A stretch of 64,000 nucleotides of DNA, taken from the NCBI GenBank assembly GCA_029851415.1, contig CM056743.1:93470501-93534500 (forward strand), given 5' to 3'. The DNA comes from Eretmocerus hayati (Eukaryota; Arthropoda; Insecta; Hymenoptera; Aphelinidae). Position numbers and translations under genes: made by a program. Positions 11,681-23,084 of the stretch are shown piece after piece (the first letter of the stretch is position 1; every line of letters starts with the position of its first letter). Under the pieces are notes generated by a model that was given only the letters and a program-made list of their open reading frames with translations, made no database searches and was not told the DNA's origin.

Positions 11681-12530
11681 CCCGATTATCACTATCAAGA
11701 ACGGACAATATTGAACTGCGCACATCAAAGTATCCAATATTTTGCTGATCATATTTACGTTATGAAGAATTGTTATTATTATCATTTACGAGAATAAAAT
11801 TTCGAGATATCTCTTGAAATAGAAACCATTTTAGCAATGTAAACACAGCATTTGAAAAATATTATTATTATTAACAATCAGTATCAAACGTTTAACCTCC
11901 AGAATTCCACGCGATTAATGAGAATTATTTTAGTTATTTTCAAGTTAATAAATATATATGCTCATATAAGGGGAGTATACATAAACAATTGAAATTCATA
12001 TTTTGGAAAAAAGGAAACTTTCACATGAATATATACCTGTACATTCATACAATGAGAATATACATATATGAATAACACTCTATATATTTGTAAAACCATA
12101 CCTATTAGGAACGTTAGTATATACATATATATATATATATATATATACATATATGAATAACACTCTATATATTTGTAATACCATATCTATTAGGAACTCT
12201 AGTATATATTTGCGAAAACCATATGTATTAGGAACGTTAATATATACATATATATTATTTCGTGTAACAAATGTACACAAATCGAACATAATTTATTCAC
12301 TTCACGCACAGAATACATCACTGACACATTTTAGACTAGGATAGCCTGTTCAAATTTTTCGCGCCACATTCAATTACCGCAGTTCAACGAGCAACCAAGA
12401 GATGGCGCCACCATGGCCTTTTGGGAAGAATTTCTGCAGAGCACTTACCGACACATATAGGGGGAATTTATAATGAACATAGCGCTAATGATCCTATCAG
12501 TATACAAACCTCGTGCGCGTAAACTACAGT
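11681..12530. other. AT-rich stretch with local duplication, no gene seen
   Basis: The region is AT-rich. At 12063-12262 there are two to three tandem copies of an ~85-base unit containing CTATATATTTGTAA and a following TATTAGGAAC block, with a (TA)n run between. Short ORFs here follow the repeats and are not credible genes. Confidence 0.55.
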
Positions 12531-12533
12531 AAA

Positions 12534-14000
12534 ATGGAGAGCCACCTTGATATTTTGAATGTTAACTTCAAAAACCTCTTAGAAAGCAACCAGGAGGCTG
12601 TGAGGATAGCAAAAGCGTCATTTTTTGCCGCACGACAGGACCTTATCATGAAAGTCGACAGAATGGAAAAGTCGGTGGGTTTGTACAGGGCCTTCCTAAA
12701 CCTGTATGGCATCGACGACAACGACGAGAGAGTGGACCTATTATTGCCTTTTTCATCATCAGCCACCCAAACCTACAACGATGTGCCCACCGACACTCGA
12801 CGAGCAACGACCCAAACGACTCATGTGGTGAGAGACGCAGGTGTTTCTGTACAAAATATGATAGATTGCACAATCGGGGAACCCTATACACGCGGCATAA
12901 GAACTCGCCATACAAGTGTTAGTGAACTAAATTCCCCTCGTGAACAATTTACCCCTACCCCGAGTGTCTGTAACATGATGTTACAACGCGCAACAGGCGG
13001 GGGACAAGTTACAGCAGAGCCGCCCTCCTCACCACACCACGCGCCGGATGATATTCCAAAAGCAACCACGACGAGCGCGGCGAACCTAGCAGACGACGCC
13101 ACCGGTATGTTACAGGCAATATTTTCCATCTACGAAACGTCGCTGCCCCACTTATCCGACGAAAGGCCACAAACGTCCGCTGCAACAAACCCAGGTGGCA
13201 TGTTACACGCGACGCGCGCAGCCAGTATAGCAGACGACGCAACAGGTATGTTACTCTCAATGCTTCCCGTATCTGCCCCCGCCCCGCATGCCTCACCGTG
13301 AAACGCATTGAGTGTAACAGCAGCGGGCAGCACAGAGCTGCCCACGACTTACAGCGACGCCGCCCCGCCTCGGCTCACATTCATGACAGCGGGAGACGAA
13401 GAAGATCGTCTAGATACGGAAGCTCCTAAGGCCCAGCCTTTGACGCAACATACAGGCGAATTACGAATCTTGAGTGATGTACCTTTGGACACCCCATACC
13501 TCATTTGTAGATCAAGCCCAAGTGACGTAGGCGTGCCACAATACGAGCTCGTCACTATTGGGGATAGCCTGGGTTCAAAACCTGAAACCTCGTCGATCCC
13601 AGACATCTCACTTCCCCAACACTCAAGACCTATGATTGATGATAACCCACAGCCTATCAGACACCACGATAAAGATATTGCGACTCGGTACAGTGACATC
13701 AGCGAACCGGGAGACATAGAACACCAACTATCAGGTGATAATCGCAAACAAGAACAAGTTCACAGGAGGAGAGAAAATCGAAGGCGGAGGACTCAATAGT
13801 GTAGAGAAAGGAAGAGAGCCGGGGAGATTACTGATAACTGGTGCTACTCATGCAAACACCACCACAACAGACCTCCAAGCAGGTGGTTAGCGTGTGTGGG
13901 TGGCTGCGGTAAGGCCAGAGCCGAATATGGATGTTTGAAAAAATTTGGAATCAAGCAATTCGCATGCATAAGATGTAAGAAGAATCCAACAAACCCATAA
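12534..14000 (+). pseudogene. Unrecognised ORF with coiled-coil-like start and Cys-rich end, two in-frame stops
   Basis: One reading frame runs from ATG 12534 to TAA 13998-14000, broken by TGA (13299-13301) and TAG (13797-13799), with no frameshift. The first 85 residues are charged and helical, like a coiled coil. The middle is low-complexity, rich in Ser, Thr, Pro and Ala, with repeats of the type DDATGML. The last 66 codons carry a Cys pattern of the zinc-ribbon type: CYSC, about 14 residues later CVGGC, then a single Cys and CIRC. I do not recognise the protein. The frame conservation on both sides of each stop suggests a recently active gene, or stop readthrough. No plausible intron removes either stop. 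A basic run around the second stop is compatible with nucleic acid binding. Confidence 0.5.
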
Positions 14001-14700
14001 ACACACACACGCAAACACACGCACCAAACAGGCATATACTCTCGCCACACGCACCCACAATAATGATTCTAAGTAAGCTTATTCTTAGTGAGTGCCCGGA
14101 TTTTCCTACCCCCTCGGCCCATTCTCGAGACGAGAATGATCTAACAGGGGAGGTTCGGCGTCCCAGACGACGCAACAGTTAAAATAATATTTCTCAACAT
14201 GGAGAAATATTATTGATCAGCAGGAACGAATAAGCAGGTCAGTAAATCAGCAGAATCAAAGCATTAGCCAGTAACTGGATGTTACACATGTTACATGTAA
14301 CATGTGTAACAGACCATGAGAAATTCAACAAAGAGCTCTGCCAGCATTGTAACACATGTGTTACATGTGTTACAATCGAAAGTAGAACACTTTCAAAATC
14401 ATTTTTTCAGTCGAATCATCAAAATTAACTTGTGTCCGCACGTATGAATTGGAACAACAACATTCATTCTTCGATTTTAGTCTGTGACAAAGCTCTGCCC
14501 GGTAGTGGGCTACGTACGTCTCAAAATTCACTTAACCACTCACCTAAGTGCGCGTAGAGAACGCACGAAAAAGTCAAGTTAAAAGTGCGGACACGTAAGC
14601 TTGATCTGATCCCGTCGAAAAGTAGGCCGACGTTATCCGCCTCAGCTGTAAAGGGCCAGCTCCGAATCTGCTCTCACCTGCTTATCAGTTCCTGCCTCGA
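14001..14700. other. Structured intergenic region with palindromes
   Basis: This stretch holds a CA-rich run (14001-14030), a perfect 13-bp stem with 6-base loop at 14183-14214, a 32-bp perfect palindrome at 14280-14311, and an 18-bp palindrome at 14348-14365 followed by one more TGTTACA. No gene is seen. It lies just downstream of the 12534-14000 frame. Confidence 0.65.
14280..14311. promoter_or_regulatory. 32-bp perfect palindrome made of TGTTACA units
   Basis: The sequence equals its own reverse complement over 32 bases. Each half reads TGTTACACATGTTACA, that is, two TGTTACA heptamers, so the site presents four half-sites. A shorter 18-bp relative follows at 14348. It looks like a multimeric protein-binding or replication/recombination site. 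Confidence 0.6.
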
Positions 14701-15134
14701 AGAATATCATCTCCCGAGTAGTTCTGTAAGTTCGTCTAATTTTGAGTCACGCAAATTGTATTTAGATATTAAGGTTCTATATTTTGTTCAAGACATTATA
14801 ATTTGGTTTAAATAAATCCAAAACTCATTTGCTAATTATACGCTATTATTTTCTGAAGATTTCACAATCGAATATTTCATCCATACTGAAACTATTAAAG
14901 TCAAATTGATCATTTCTAAAAATCCAAATTCAATCAATTATTACTTCTGAAATCTACATTCCAAATTCCTAAAATCACTTCAATCATTTCTTTAAAACTA
15001 CAATTCATTTGATCGAATTTTGATGAACAAGTATCTCTCAATCTGGAATATTCATATATATACGCAACCAGAGACCAGCAATATAATATATACATCCAGT
15101 CGGAAGCCTCAACGCAATAACAGAGAATAGGTAA
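14701..15134. other. AT-rich spacer, no gene seen
   Basis: Very AT-rich sequence with many short imperfect repeats and no open frame of interest. It separates the palindrome region from the right inverted-repeat arm. Confidence 0.5.
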
Positions 15135-15874
15135 GACCTTGATTTACTCTCATAAAAATGTTAGAAATATCCTCCTCTATTCTTCATCCCGATTCCTGAA
15201 TTATTCTAATTTTTTCAATTTTACGCATGTTCATACATTGGCGTCGGAAAGCAGTTGATGGGAGACGCATGCTACCGGTAAAAGAGTAACTAAACGTGAA
15301 TTCCTCACTAAACGGCTTTGTTATCACAGATCTCTTGGTGTCAAGGTATCAAAAACAACTCAATCCTTATACTGGTTGCCCAAAATTTGGAAATTGTACT
15401 CTATCGGAAAACTTTGGTCGAGGGTTTTCATGTCTACATAGAAATATTTCGATTTCCGTATTCTTGCACTCTGAGAAAGCAAGTACCGTAAGCCGGGGGT
15501 AACTTAAGAACATATTTTGACTTGGAGTTTGAATTTCACTACAATGCGAGGTCATTTTGAAACTTTGCAGTATATTTAACATGGTGTAGCTACTCTTTTC
15601 TAACCTTGAGTTATTTCGCAGGTCATCACAGAGTACGGGGTATACAAAGCCACCCCGTGAGCCGGGGTGACTTTGTAACATATCAATTCTTATGCTGACA
15701 GTGACTGCGACGCACAGCGGTGACAAATAGGGATTTCTTGCATACCTCAGTACCACGCAAATTTTCGATTGACATGACTCGAACGAGATCCTCTCAAATT
15801 TTTCTTGTCAGCCAAGATGCTGTTCTTTGAATTCCGATCCATGCACTTATGAAAGGTGTACATTGCGTTTGGTA
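15135..15874. repeat. Right arm of ~740-bp inverted repeat
   Basis: Reverse complement of 1-739 with scattered substitutions. The partner of base 1 is 15874, so the true repeat may extend further if the left arm continues outside the window. Confidence 0.9.
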
Positions 15875-17080
15875 GAGATGGAAACACAGCCGAAGAAACT
15901 CATTTCGTTCTATGCAAGCAGCGTGTAGTTGCTCCATTGACCCATTACGCTGAGGGTAATAGGTTTCCTTAAATGACATCCACGTGCTGACAACTTGGGA
16001 GAAGTGTTGAGAGCATTGGAGCCCTCTAAAACACGCTGTCGGCTGTATTTTTGCAATGTAGGAACGACGTATTTTTCATTCCCTTTCGAATGGATGATCG
16101 AGCCTTTTGATTTTGAAACTTATTGTATATTTAATTGTTATCTCATAATAAAAGTAGAGATTTCGAACTCTCATCCCGTTTTAGATCACTGCTAGAGCTT
16201 GCAAGACGCTTTTGTAACACTGTGAATCTCTTTCGAGAAAGTGTTACAAAGTCATCGCGGTGTCCACACTCATCCCACTAGACGGTACATCCTATTTTCA
16301 TCTCCAAGGGCCAAGTATTTTCGATGCGTTTCTCAAAACGATGGTCTCAGCTGTGAGAATTCGCACAGATTCGATGTTGCTCCTAACGATTGAAGAGCTC
16401 AATTTATTAGATATACATGCAGTCCCCACGAGGAGCTTGAAACATCTTACTGCCATCAATGAATATCGGAACAACATCTTCATTTCGGATGAAGTTTAGG
16501 TATTCTATATTCCGGTTTCCATTCCTTTGAGCGTTTTCCTGATGTCGGAACCCAACTCGATCGAAGAGATGACAGTTTTATGGTTATACCTATGCAACAG
16601 AACCTGTCTAAGTTGGACACTTTGGTTCCGAAAAAGGTGTCCAACATAGCGAGGTGTCCGAAATACAAAGACATGCCAAGAAATCAACTCGCCGTGACAT
16701 CGAAACTTTTAATGAATGGATCTGATTATCTATGATATACACACTAATTGTTTGAAGAATCGATAGATGACTGAGTCATTTTCAAGCATTGAAGATGTCG
16801 TATTCGAATATCTGTATAGAAAAATTCAACAATGCAAATATAAATCATGTCGTCGGTTAACCGTTCATCATTTCAAATCATTCAACGAATAAATCAAAAT
16901 ATTTGTGTTAATTTACTCCTTTCAAAAGTATCACTTGGCGAGTATGAGTTTGTTCTAAATACTTATTGATTTTCAGAGGGATTTAACAGAAAAAATGATG
17001 ATCCATTTCAATCAGCGGTAAAAAATTTTCTCAAGTCTTGAATGAAATGGAATCCAAGAAACTATGTCGAGTACATGAGC
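15875..17080. other. No gene recognised; one GTAACA inverted repeat
   Basis: An inverted repeat at 16208-16252 (TTTGTAACACT ... AGTGTTACAAAG) resembles the GTAACA sites of 7085-14374. The ORF 16260-16499 (+, 79 aa) has no recognisable domain. Nothing else stands out. Confidence 0.45.
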
Positions 17081-17084
17081 ATTT

Positions 17085-18000
17085 CTCTGGAAAATTTACA
17101 CTTTGCTGGAAATCGTTGAAGAATGAAAAATGAGAATCGCTCAACGCATACCTGGCACCTTTCGCCCACATATCTGTGTAATATCCAGAGTTACAAATCC
17201 AGTATTGAAACTTGTATAGAGTAAAAGGCATCGGCCAAAATCACGTTAATAAGTCGAACTCAAAATCGTTTTTCGCCGAGTTTCCAGAATTTCCTAACCA
17301 ATTATTTGGTAAGATTGACAATTGTTACGAACGCCTTAGGTTTCTTGCAGCTTCGTAAGGCCAGGGTATCCAATCACAATTGGTTTTATCAACATAGAGC
17401 TCGATCCGCTAATGTGGAATGAGGGAAACAGATTTTTCTTCGTGAGTCACGTTTTTTCTATTTCACTTCCGAGCGGTTGTATTCTAGAAGATAATATCGC
17501 ACCAACACGAGACTCGTTGCTGAATTTCCACGATCGCATATACTTTGGATATGCATTCCAAAAATTGCGTTCAGAGTCACGGCAGGAGCTTGGCGTAATC
17601 ATCCTCGAATTGAACGAGACATGATTGATTTATTTCCCCAATTTTCGAAGTCATACAGTTTGGTTGGATTGGTAATACACCATCGCGTTTCTGGGCCATC
17701 TTTCTCCAATATATTATCCACCAAATGCAGGTTGAATCAACCCGAGAAATTGCGCGACGTCCCCAGAATATCCGTAAGACCGCATGAGAGTACCAAGTAT
17801 TTCCGCAGGATCTTCCCCATATTCCCTTTCTTTGAGTAAGCTAGAATGAATTAACTTCTTCTGATCACACAGAGGCCAAAGATATCTCATTTTGAGACTT
17901 AAATGATGATATTTTCACTTCGATTGAGGCCGATAGATTTGATTGTTCTTTCATATCATCATCCATAGCTGCATTCCAGCAGGTGTAAAAGTTCCAGAAG
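17085..18000 (+). repeat. Dispersed repeat, copy 1
   Basis: Matches 41525-42455 in the same orientation over about 900 bases with moderate divergence, from 'GAATCGCTCAACGCA' to 'CCAGCAGGTG'. The match is colinear, includes matching non-coding landmarks, and no frame is kept. It is an old dispersed repeat of unknown type. Confidence 0.75.
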
Positions 18001-18600
18001 AATGCCCATATTCGTCTTTTTAGGAAACCAACCATTTTTTGAAGAATGAGAATCATGGTTCCAACCACAGATTCTTCCTTGTATTGAAATGTAGAGCAAC
18101 TCACTCGTCGATCTCATTTGGGAGCTCAATGACCGACTGTGGTCATTCAGAAACGTAACGGGCTCATTTTTCATGATGATATCATTCATAATTATATCAT
18201 CCATGGGATATCGGCGAGTGATTTGCTTCACATGTGGATAGAGGAAAGAATCTGCAGTTTGGAAAATAATTCGCAAAATTAGTAAACTAATTCTGGATTT
18301 AATAAAAAACGAATAAGAAAGACCGTGCGAAATTTTCGAGATGCATCACCTCATACAATCAATCTCGTTTGAAAGATACTCAACATGGTTTCTTACCGCG
18401 CCAATCCTCTCTCCCCCTTGTGGATGTCTTCTACATGATGAAAAACAGGGAAAAAAAATTTCAGACCCCTGAAAAGTGATAGAATAGTGCCGTACGGAGC
18501 ATCAAGTTTCGAATATTAACTCAAAAATTACGTTCTTCACGACTTTCTAGTTCTGATGTTCGAGGTCGTACGGGGCAGTGTTTCGGGTCTAACCTACAAT
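18001..18600. other. No gene seen
   Basis: Short minus-strand ORFs (17865-18276) overlap the preceding repeat. There is no recognisable domain or RNA. Confidence 0.4.
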
Positions 18601-18619
18601 AAAGAACACGTCATTCTAC

Positions 18620-18912
18620 GTAAAATTTCACGCGAAATCCAAATTCATCGTTATTTCTGAGGTACACAGACACCCAGTACGTCAAAGATCATCTTTTTCA
18701 TCAAAAAAACGATGTTTAGTACGTTTTTCTCGTGTTCCAGGTATATGGCTCGCTGTGAACGCGATCGGTGATAGTCATAAACATCTGCATTCACGTGAAA
18801 TTTCACGCGAAATCCACACTTTCGTTATTTCCGAGGTACAGAGGCACCCAGTATGTCAAAACTCATTTTTTTCGCTAAAAAACAATTTCTAGCACGTTTT
18901 TTTCGTCTAATC
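18620..18912 (+). repeat. Two tandem copies of a ~175-base unit
   Basis: 18624-18730 and 18798-18905 share TTTCACGCGAAATCC, GAGGTACA, CACCCAGTA and GTCAAA in the same order, with modest divergence. No coding function is apparent. Confidence 0.65.
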
Positions 18913-19239
18913 TGACCCAGAAAATCCAGTTTCACTGCTCATAAATTTCCAAATCCCAATGCATATCCAATCTGGAACTGCTAGCCCACGCAGATCGCGC
19001 GATTATAGTTGCATCAGATAACTGTCCCAAATCAGAATTATTCATCTTGAATTGAAAATTTGTACGTTACTCTCCCAAAGAACCTATCCGCGGTACAGGA
19101 GAAGTATGCTCCCAATCAAAATTTGGAAGTCATCGTTTTTCGTGCTGAAGACAACTCTCGATGGAGTTTGGAGTGAAATCAGGGCAACTCGATACCGAGT
19201 GAGTCGATCAGGAAAAGGAGTGAGATTTTTCACTTGGGG

Positions 19240-20275
19240 ATCCAGACTTGGCCAAATTGAGTCGCACCGGTAGCCATGGGTACACGGGACCCAACGGGTA
19301 AACAGCCCAACGCCAGACTTGGCCAAATTGAGCCGCACGGGTAGCCACGGATACACGGGGCCCCACGGGTAAACAGCCCAACGCCAGACTGGGCTAAATT
19401 GGGTCGCACGGGTAGACACGGGTACACGGGACCCCACGGGTAAACCGCCTCACGCCAGACTTGGCCAAATTGGGTCGCACGGGTAGACACGGGTACACGG
19501 GACAACGCGGGTTAACCGCCTCACGCCAGACTGGGCCATATTGAGTCGCACGGGTAGACACGGGTACACGGGACAACGCGGGTAAACCGCCTCACGCCAG
19601 ACATGGCCATATTGAGTCGCACGGGTCGACACGGGTACACGGGACAACGCGGGTGAACCGCCTCACGCCAGACATGGCCATATTGAGTCGCACGGGTAGA
19701 CGCGGGTACACGGGACAACGCGGGTAAACCGCCTCACGCCAGACTGGGCCATATTGAGTCGTACGGGTAGACACGTGTACACGGGACCCCACGGGTAAAC
19801 CGCCCAACGCCAGACTGGGCCAAATTGAGTCGCACGGGTAGACACGGGTACACGGGACAACGCGGGTAAACCGCCCCACGCCAGACTGGGCCCTATTGAG
19901 TCGCATGGGTAGACGGGACCTCACGGGTAAACCACCTCACGCCAGACTTGGCCAAATTGGGTCGCACGGGTAGACACGGGTACTCGGGACAACGCGGGTA
20001 AACCGCCTCACGCCAGACTGGGCCATATTGAGTCGCACGGGTTGACACGGCTACACGGGACCCCGCGGGTAAACCGCCCAACGCCAGACTGGGCCAAATT
20101 GAGTCGCACGGGTAGACACGGGTACACGGGACCCCACGGGGAAACCACCTCACGCCCGACTTGGCCATATTGAGTCGCACGGGTAGACACGGGTACACGG
20201 GACAACGCGGGTAAACCGCCCCACGCCAGACTAGGCCAAATTGGGTCGCACGGGTAGACACGGGAAACTACCCAA
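19240..20275. repeat. 71-bp minisatellite, about 14 copies
   Basis: The unit contains TCGCACGGGTAGACACGG, then ACACGGGAC, GGGTAAACCGCC and ACGCCAGAC. The period is 71 bases. Seventy-one is not a multiple of three, so the many overlapping minus-strand ORFs cycle through frames and are artefacts. The array is GC-rich (over 55% by eye) in AT-rich surroundings. Degenerate related sequence continues to about 20450. Confidence 0.9.
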
Positions 20276-20928
20276 ATTTACATCCATTCGGTCCGCGCGG
20301 GAATGCACGGGTACAGAGCTTGCAGCTGCACGGGAGATCCACGGGTCCCCTCCGGTCGAGCTTGCAGACGTCAAAAGGTCGCACGGGTAGCACACGGGAA
20401 TGCGAGTATTCTACCCGAATTTCCGTGCACTCTACACGGGAACCCGTGAAATAGCGCTGCGGATAGCCACTTTCGAACTTGAACGCACACACATATTAAC
20501 ACACACACGTACTCATACACACAAACACACGCACACACGCACATCTTGCAGGAGTTAGTTATGCCGCGCACCACCGATGACCAGCACTAGTGTTATAATG
20601 TCGGAGTGCCAATACGACGCTGAAAAGATGAGTAGTGAATTGAATCCATATATAAACAAGAACATGTGAGTAATTCCACGTCAATTCAGCAAGTTTTTCT
20701 CCGATCATTTTTTTAACCCTCCATGTCTTTTTCCCGTTTCATAGTGTTGAATAAAGATAGTTCCAACAGTTTATAGGGCCAAAAAATTTTCTTTGCATCA
20801 CCTGGGTCCATATAAGCGGTTTCGCCATAAATCCAAGATTTGAAACATCGCCTCGGCAATTTGCGTATAACTTTTGACCATCCTCACCAATCGCAATTCG
20901 GCTCACGGCATTCGGGAAAGGGGCCAGG
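20276..20928. other. Degenerate GC-rich flank and CA microsatellite, no gene
   Basis: Degenerate ACGGG-rich sequence gives way to a CACACA tract near 20480-20545, then to AT-rich sequence. No gene is seen. Confidence 0.5.
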
Positions 20929-22491
20929 AACCTATCGATCTACCACCCTCGGAGCCTTCTAAAAGCCTTTCTGGCCCTTGCCAGACTCAAAATAATCTTG
21001 ATTCACGGTGTAGCCCATATTTTTTTTGACACCCGAGGAAAAAAGTTTTTTTAATTTTCTCTTCGATTGGTATTGTTCCAAACTACACGTAAAGAGAATT
21101 TGGAGTATTTCTCTCGAGATATGGCTCCTCTGGAATTTTTCTTGGGCGTAAAAATGTTAAAAAATTAGAAAATGATTTCTCATGGAGCCGGAACTCCTTG
21201 TAGAGCTCTGAATTCATTTTCATCGTATTTGCTGAGTCATTTGACATCGAAAATGTATTTTCTAAGGATCATTCGAGTCTTTAAAAGTTGTCAAAACAGT
21301 GAAAAATCATCTTCAGAGCATATTTTTCAACAGAAAATGGCCACACCAGCATGCCCATTAGGTTTTGGGCTCGTGAAACTATTTCCAAACGATAGTTCTT
21401 GGAATTTCCTTCAATACGACCTATTGTGAAAGTCTAAAACGACCTATAGTGATAGTCGATTTGATGCAATGGAAGTGGATTTGTAGCCACTCGAATCAAG
21501 ACAAGAATGTCAAGAATGAAATCTCTGAGCCCTACGTATATAGCCTTCTTATAACTTCAAAGACTCTTTGGCAGCTGTGTACCACATCATTCGACGGAAT
21601 TGACTTCGGCAAGAGGTTTCTTGGAAGGAAATTGACCCAGCTTTCGATTGGAAATGGTATTCAGACCATAGAGTTGGTCCCGTGGGCAGGAGATCCACTG
21701 TTATGGTAGAGAAACAGAACTGTTAACTGAATATCGTTCGTTGAACGTGAATCGACTCGCCACGGGACCAACTCTATGGTCTCAATACCATTTCGAATCG
21801 GAAGCTGGGTCAATTTCCTTTCAAAGAACCTCTTGTCGAAGTTGATTCCGTCGAATGATGCGGTAGACAGCTGCCGAAGAGGCTTTGAAGTTATGAGAAG
21901 GCTACGTGAGGCTCACAGATTTCATTCTTGACATCCTTGTTTTGATCCGAGTGGCTACGAATCTACTCCTATTGCATCAAATGGATTTTTACAATAGTTC
22001 ATTTCGTAGGAAATTTTAAGGGCTATGAATTAAGAATAGTTTCACGGGCCCAAAACTCAATGGGCATGCTGGTGAGGCCATTTTCTTTCCAAAAGTTTGC
22101 TTTGAAAATGATTCTTCAGTGTTTTGACGACAGTTAAAGACTCAAATGATCCCCAGAAAATACATTTTCGATGTACAATGACTCGGCAAATACATTAAAA
22201 ATGAATTCAGAGCTCTACAAGGAGTTCCGGCTTCATGTGGAATCATTTTCTACTTTTTAGACATTTTTACGCACAAAAAAAATTCCAGAGAAGCCATATC
22301 TCAGAAGGAATACTTCAAATTCCTTCCACGTGTAGTTCGGGACGATATCAATTGAAGAAAAGATTAAGGAAAAATTTTTTTCGGGGGTCAAAAAAGATAT
22401 GGGCTACACCGTGAATCAAGGTTATTTTGAGTCTGGCAAGGGCCAGAACGGCTTTTAGAAGGCTTTGCGGGTGGTGAATCGATAGGTTCTT
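20929..22491. mobile_element. Foldback element, ~760-bp arms
   Basis: 20929-21688 and 21756-22491 are imperfect reverse complements, with a ~67-base centre. Matching landmarks include AACCTATCGAT, AGGGCCAGA-type and CCGTGAATCAAG blocks. There is no coding sequence. An RNA from either strand would fold into a very long hairpin. Confidence 0.85.
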
Positions 22492-23084
22492 TAGAAGCTC
22501 TCGAATTGAACCAAGCTTTTGTCACGATTTCTGCCGAACGGGTATCCGTCGGAATCGAAGCCGCGGAGCAGTGAACCGAGTGAATCCACAACCACATGTG
22601 GATTAGGGTGGGCCGAAAAAGGACTTTTTTCGAGAATCAATACGCCCTGGCGCGGAAATATTGTGTTTGTACATATAGACGTAGATATGTTGTGCTTGTT
22701 ATGAAACCTACAAAATGAGCTAAAGTACGTCCAATTCCGACTAAACCGAGCCAATCTATTTCAATTTTGTCATTACGAGTCTTGAAAGAAGTGAGGTGGG
22801 GGGTGGGGGGTCGCTTATTTTTGGATTTTCCAAACTAATCTCTTTTTGGAAGAATTGAGATAGGTTGGCTCGATTTAGTCGAAATTGGACGTACTTTAGC
22901 CCATCATTTTGTAGGTTTTGTGACAAGCATAAGAATAGATTAGGACACGTTGAAGAATGTTCAGATGCGTCAGAAACACGAGCGAAGTTAGAAGGGAGAA
23001 TCGCTTTATTTTTGGAATTTCTAATAATGACCAATATTTGGAAAAATTAAGATAGGTTGGTCCTGATGAGGCGTATTTTAGCTC

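Noticed and set aside
1..15874. Maverick/Polinton identity for region 1
   Set aside because: No family-B DNA polymerase, integrase, packaging ATPase, protease or capsid gene is visible, so only the general layout fits.
19084..20261. Many overlapping 60-120-codon minus-strand ORFs with similar peptides
   Set aside because: They come from a 71-bp repeat that cycles through three frames; not a repeat protein.
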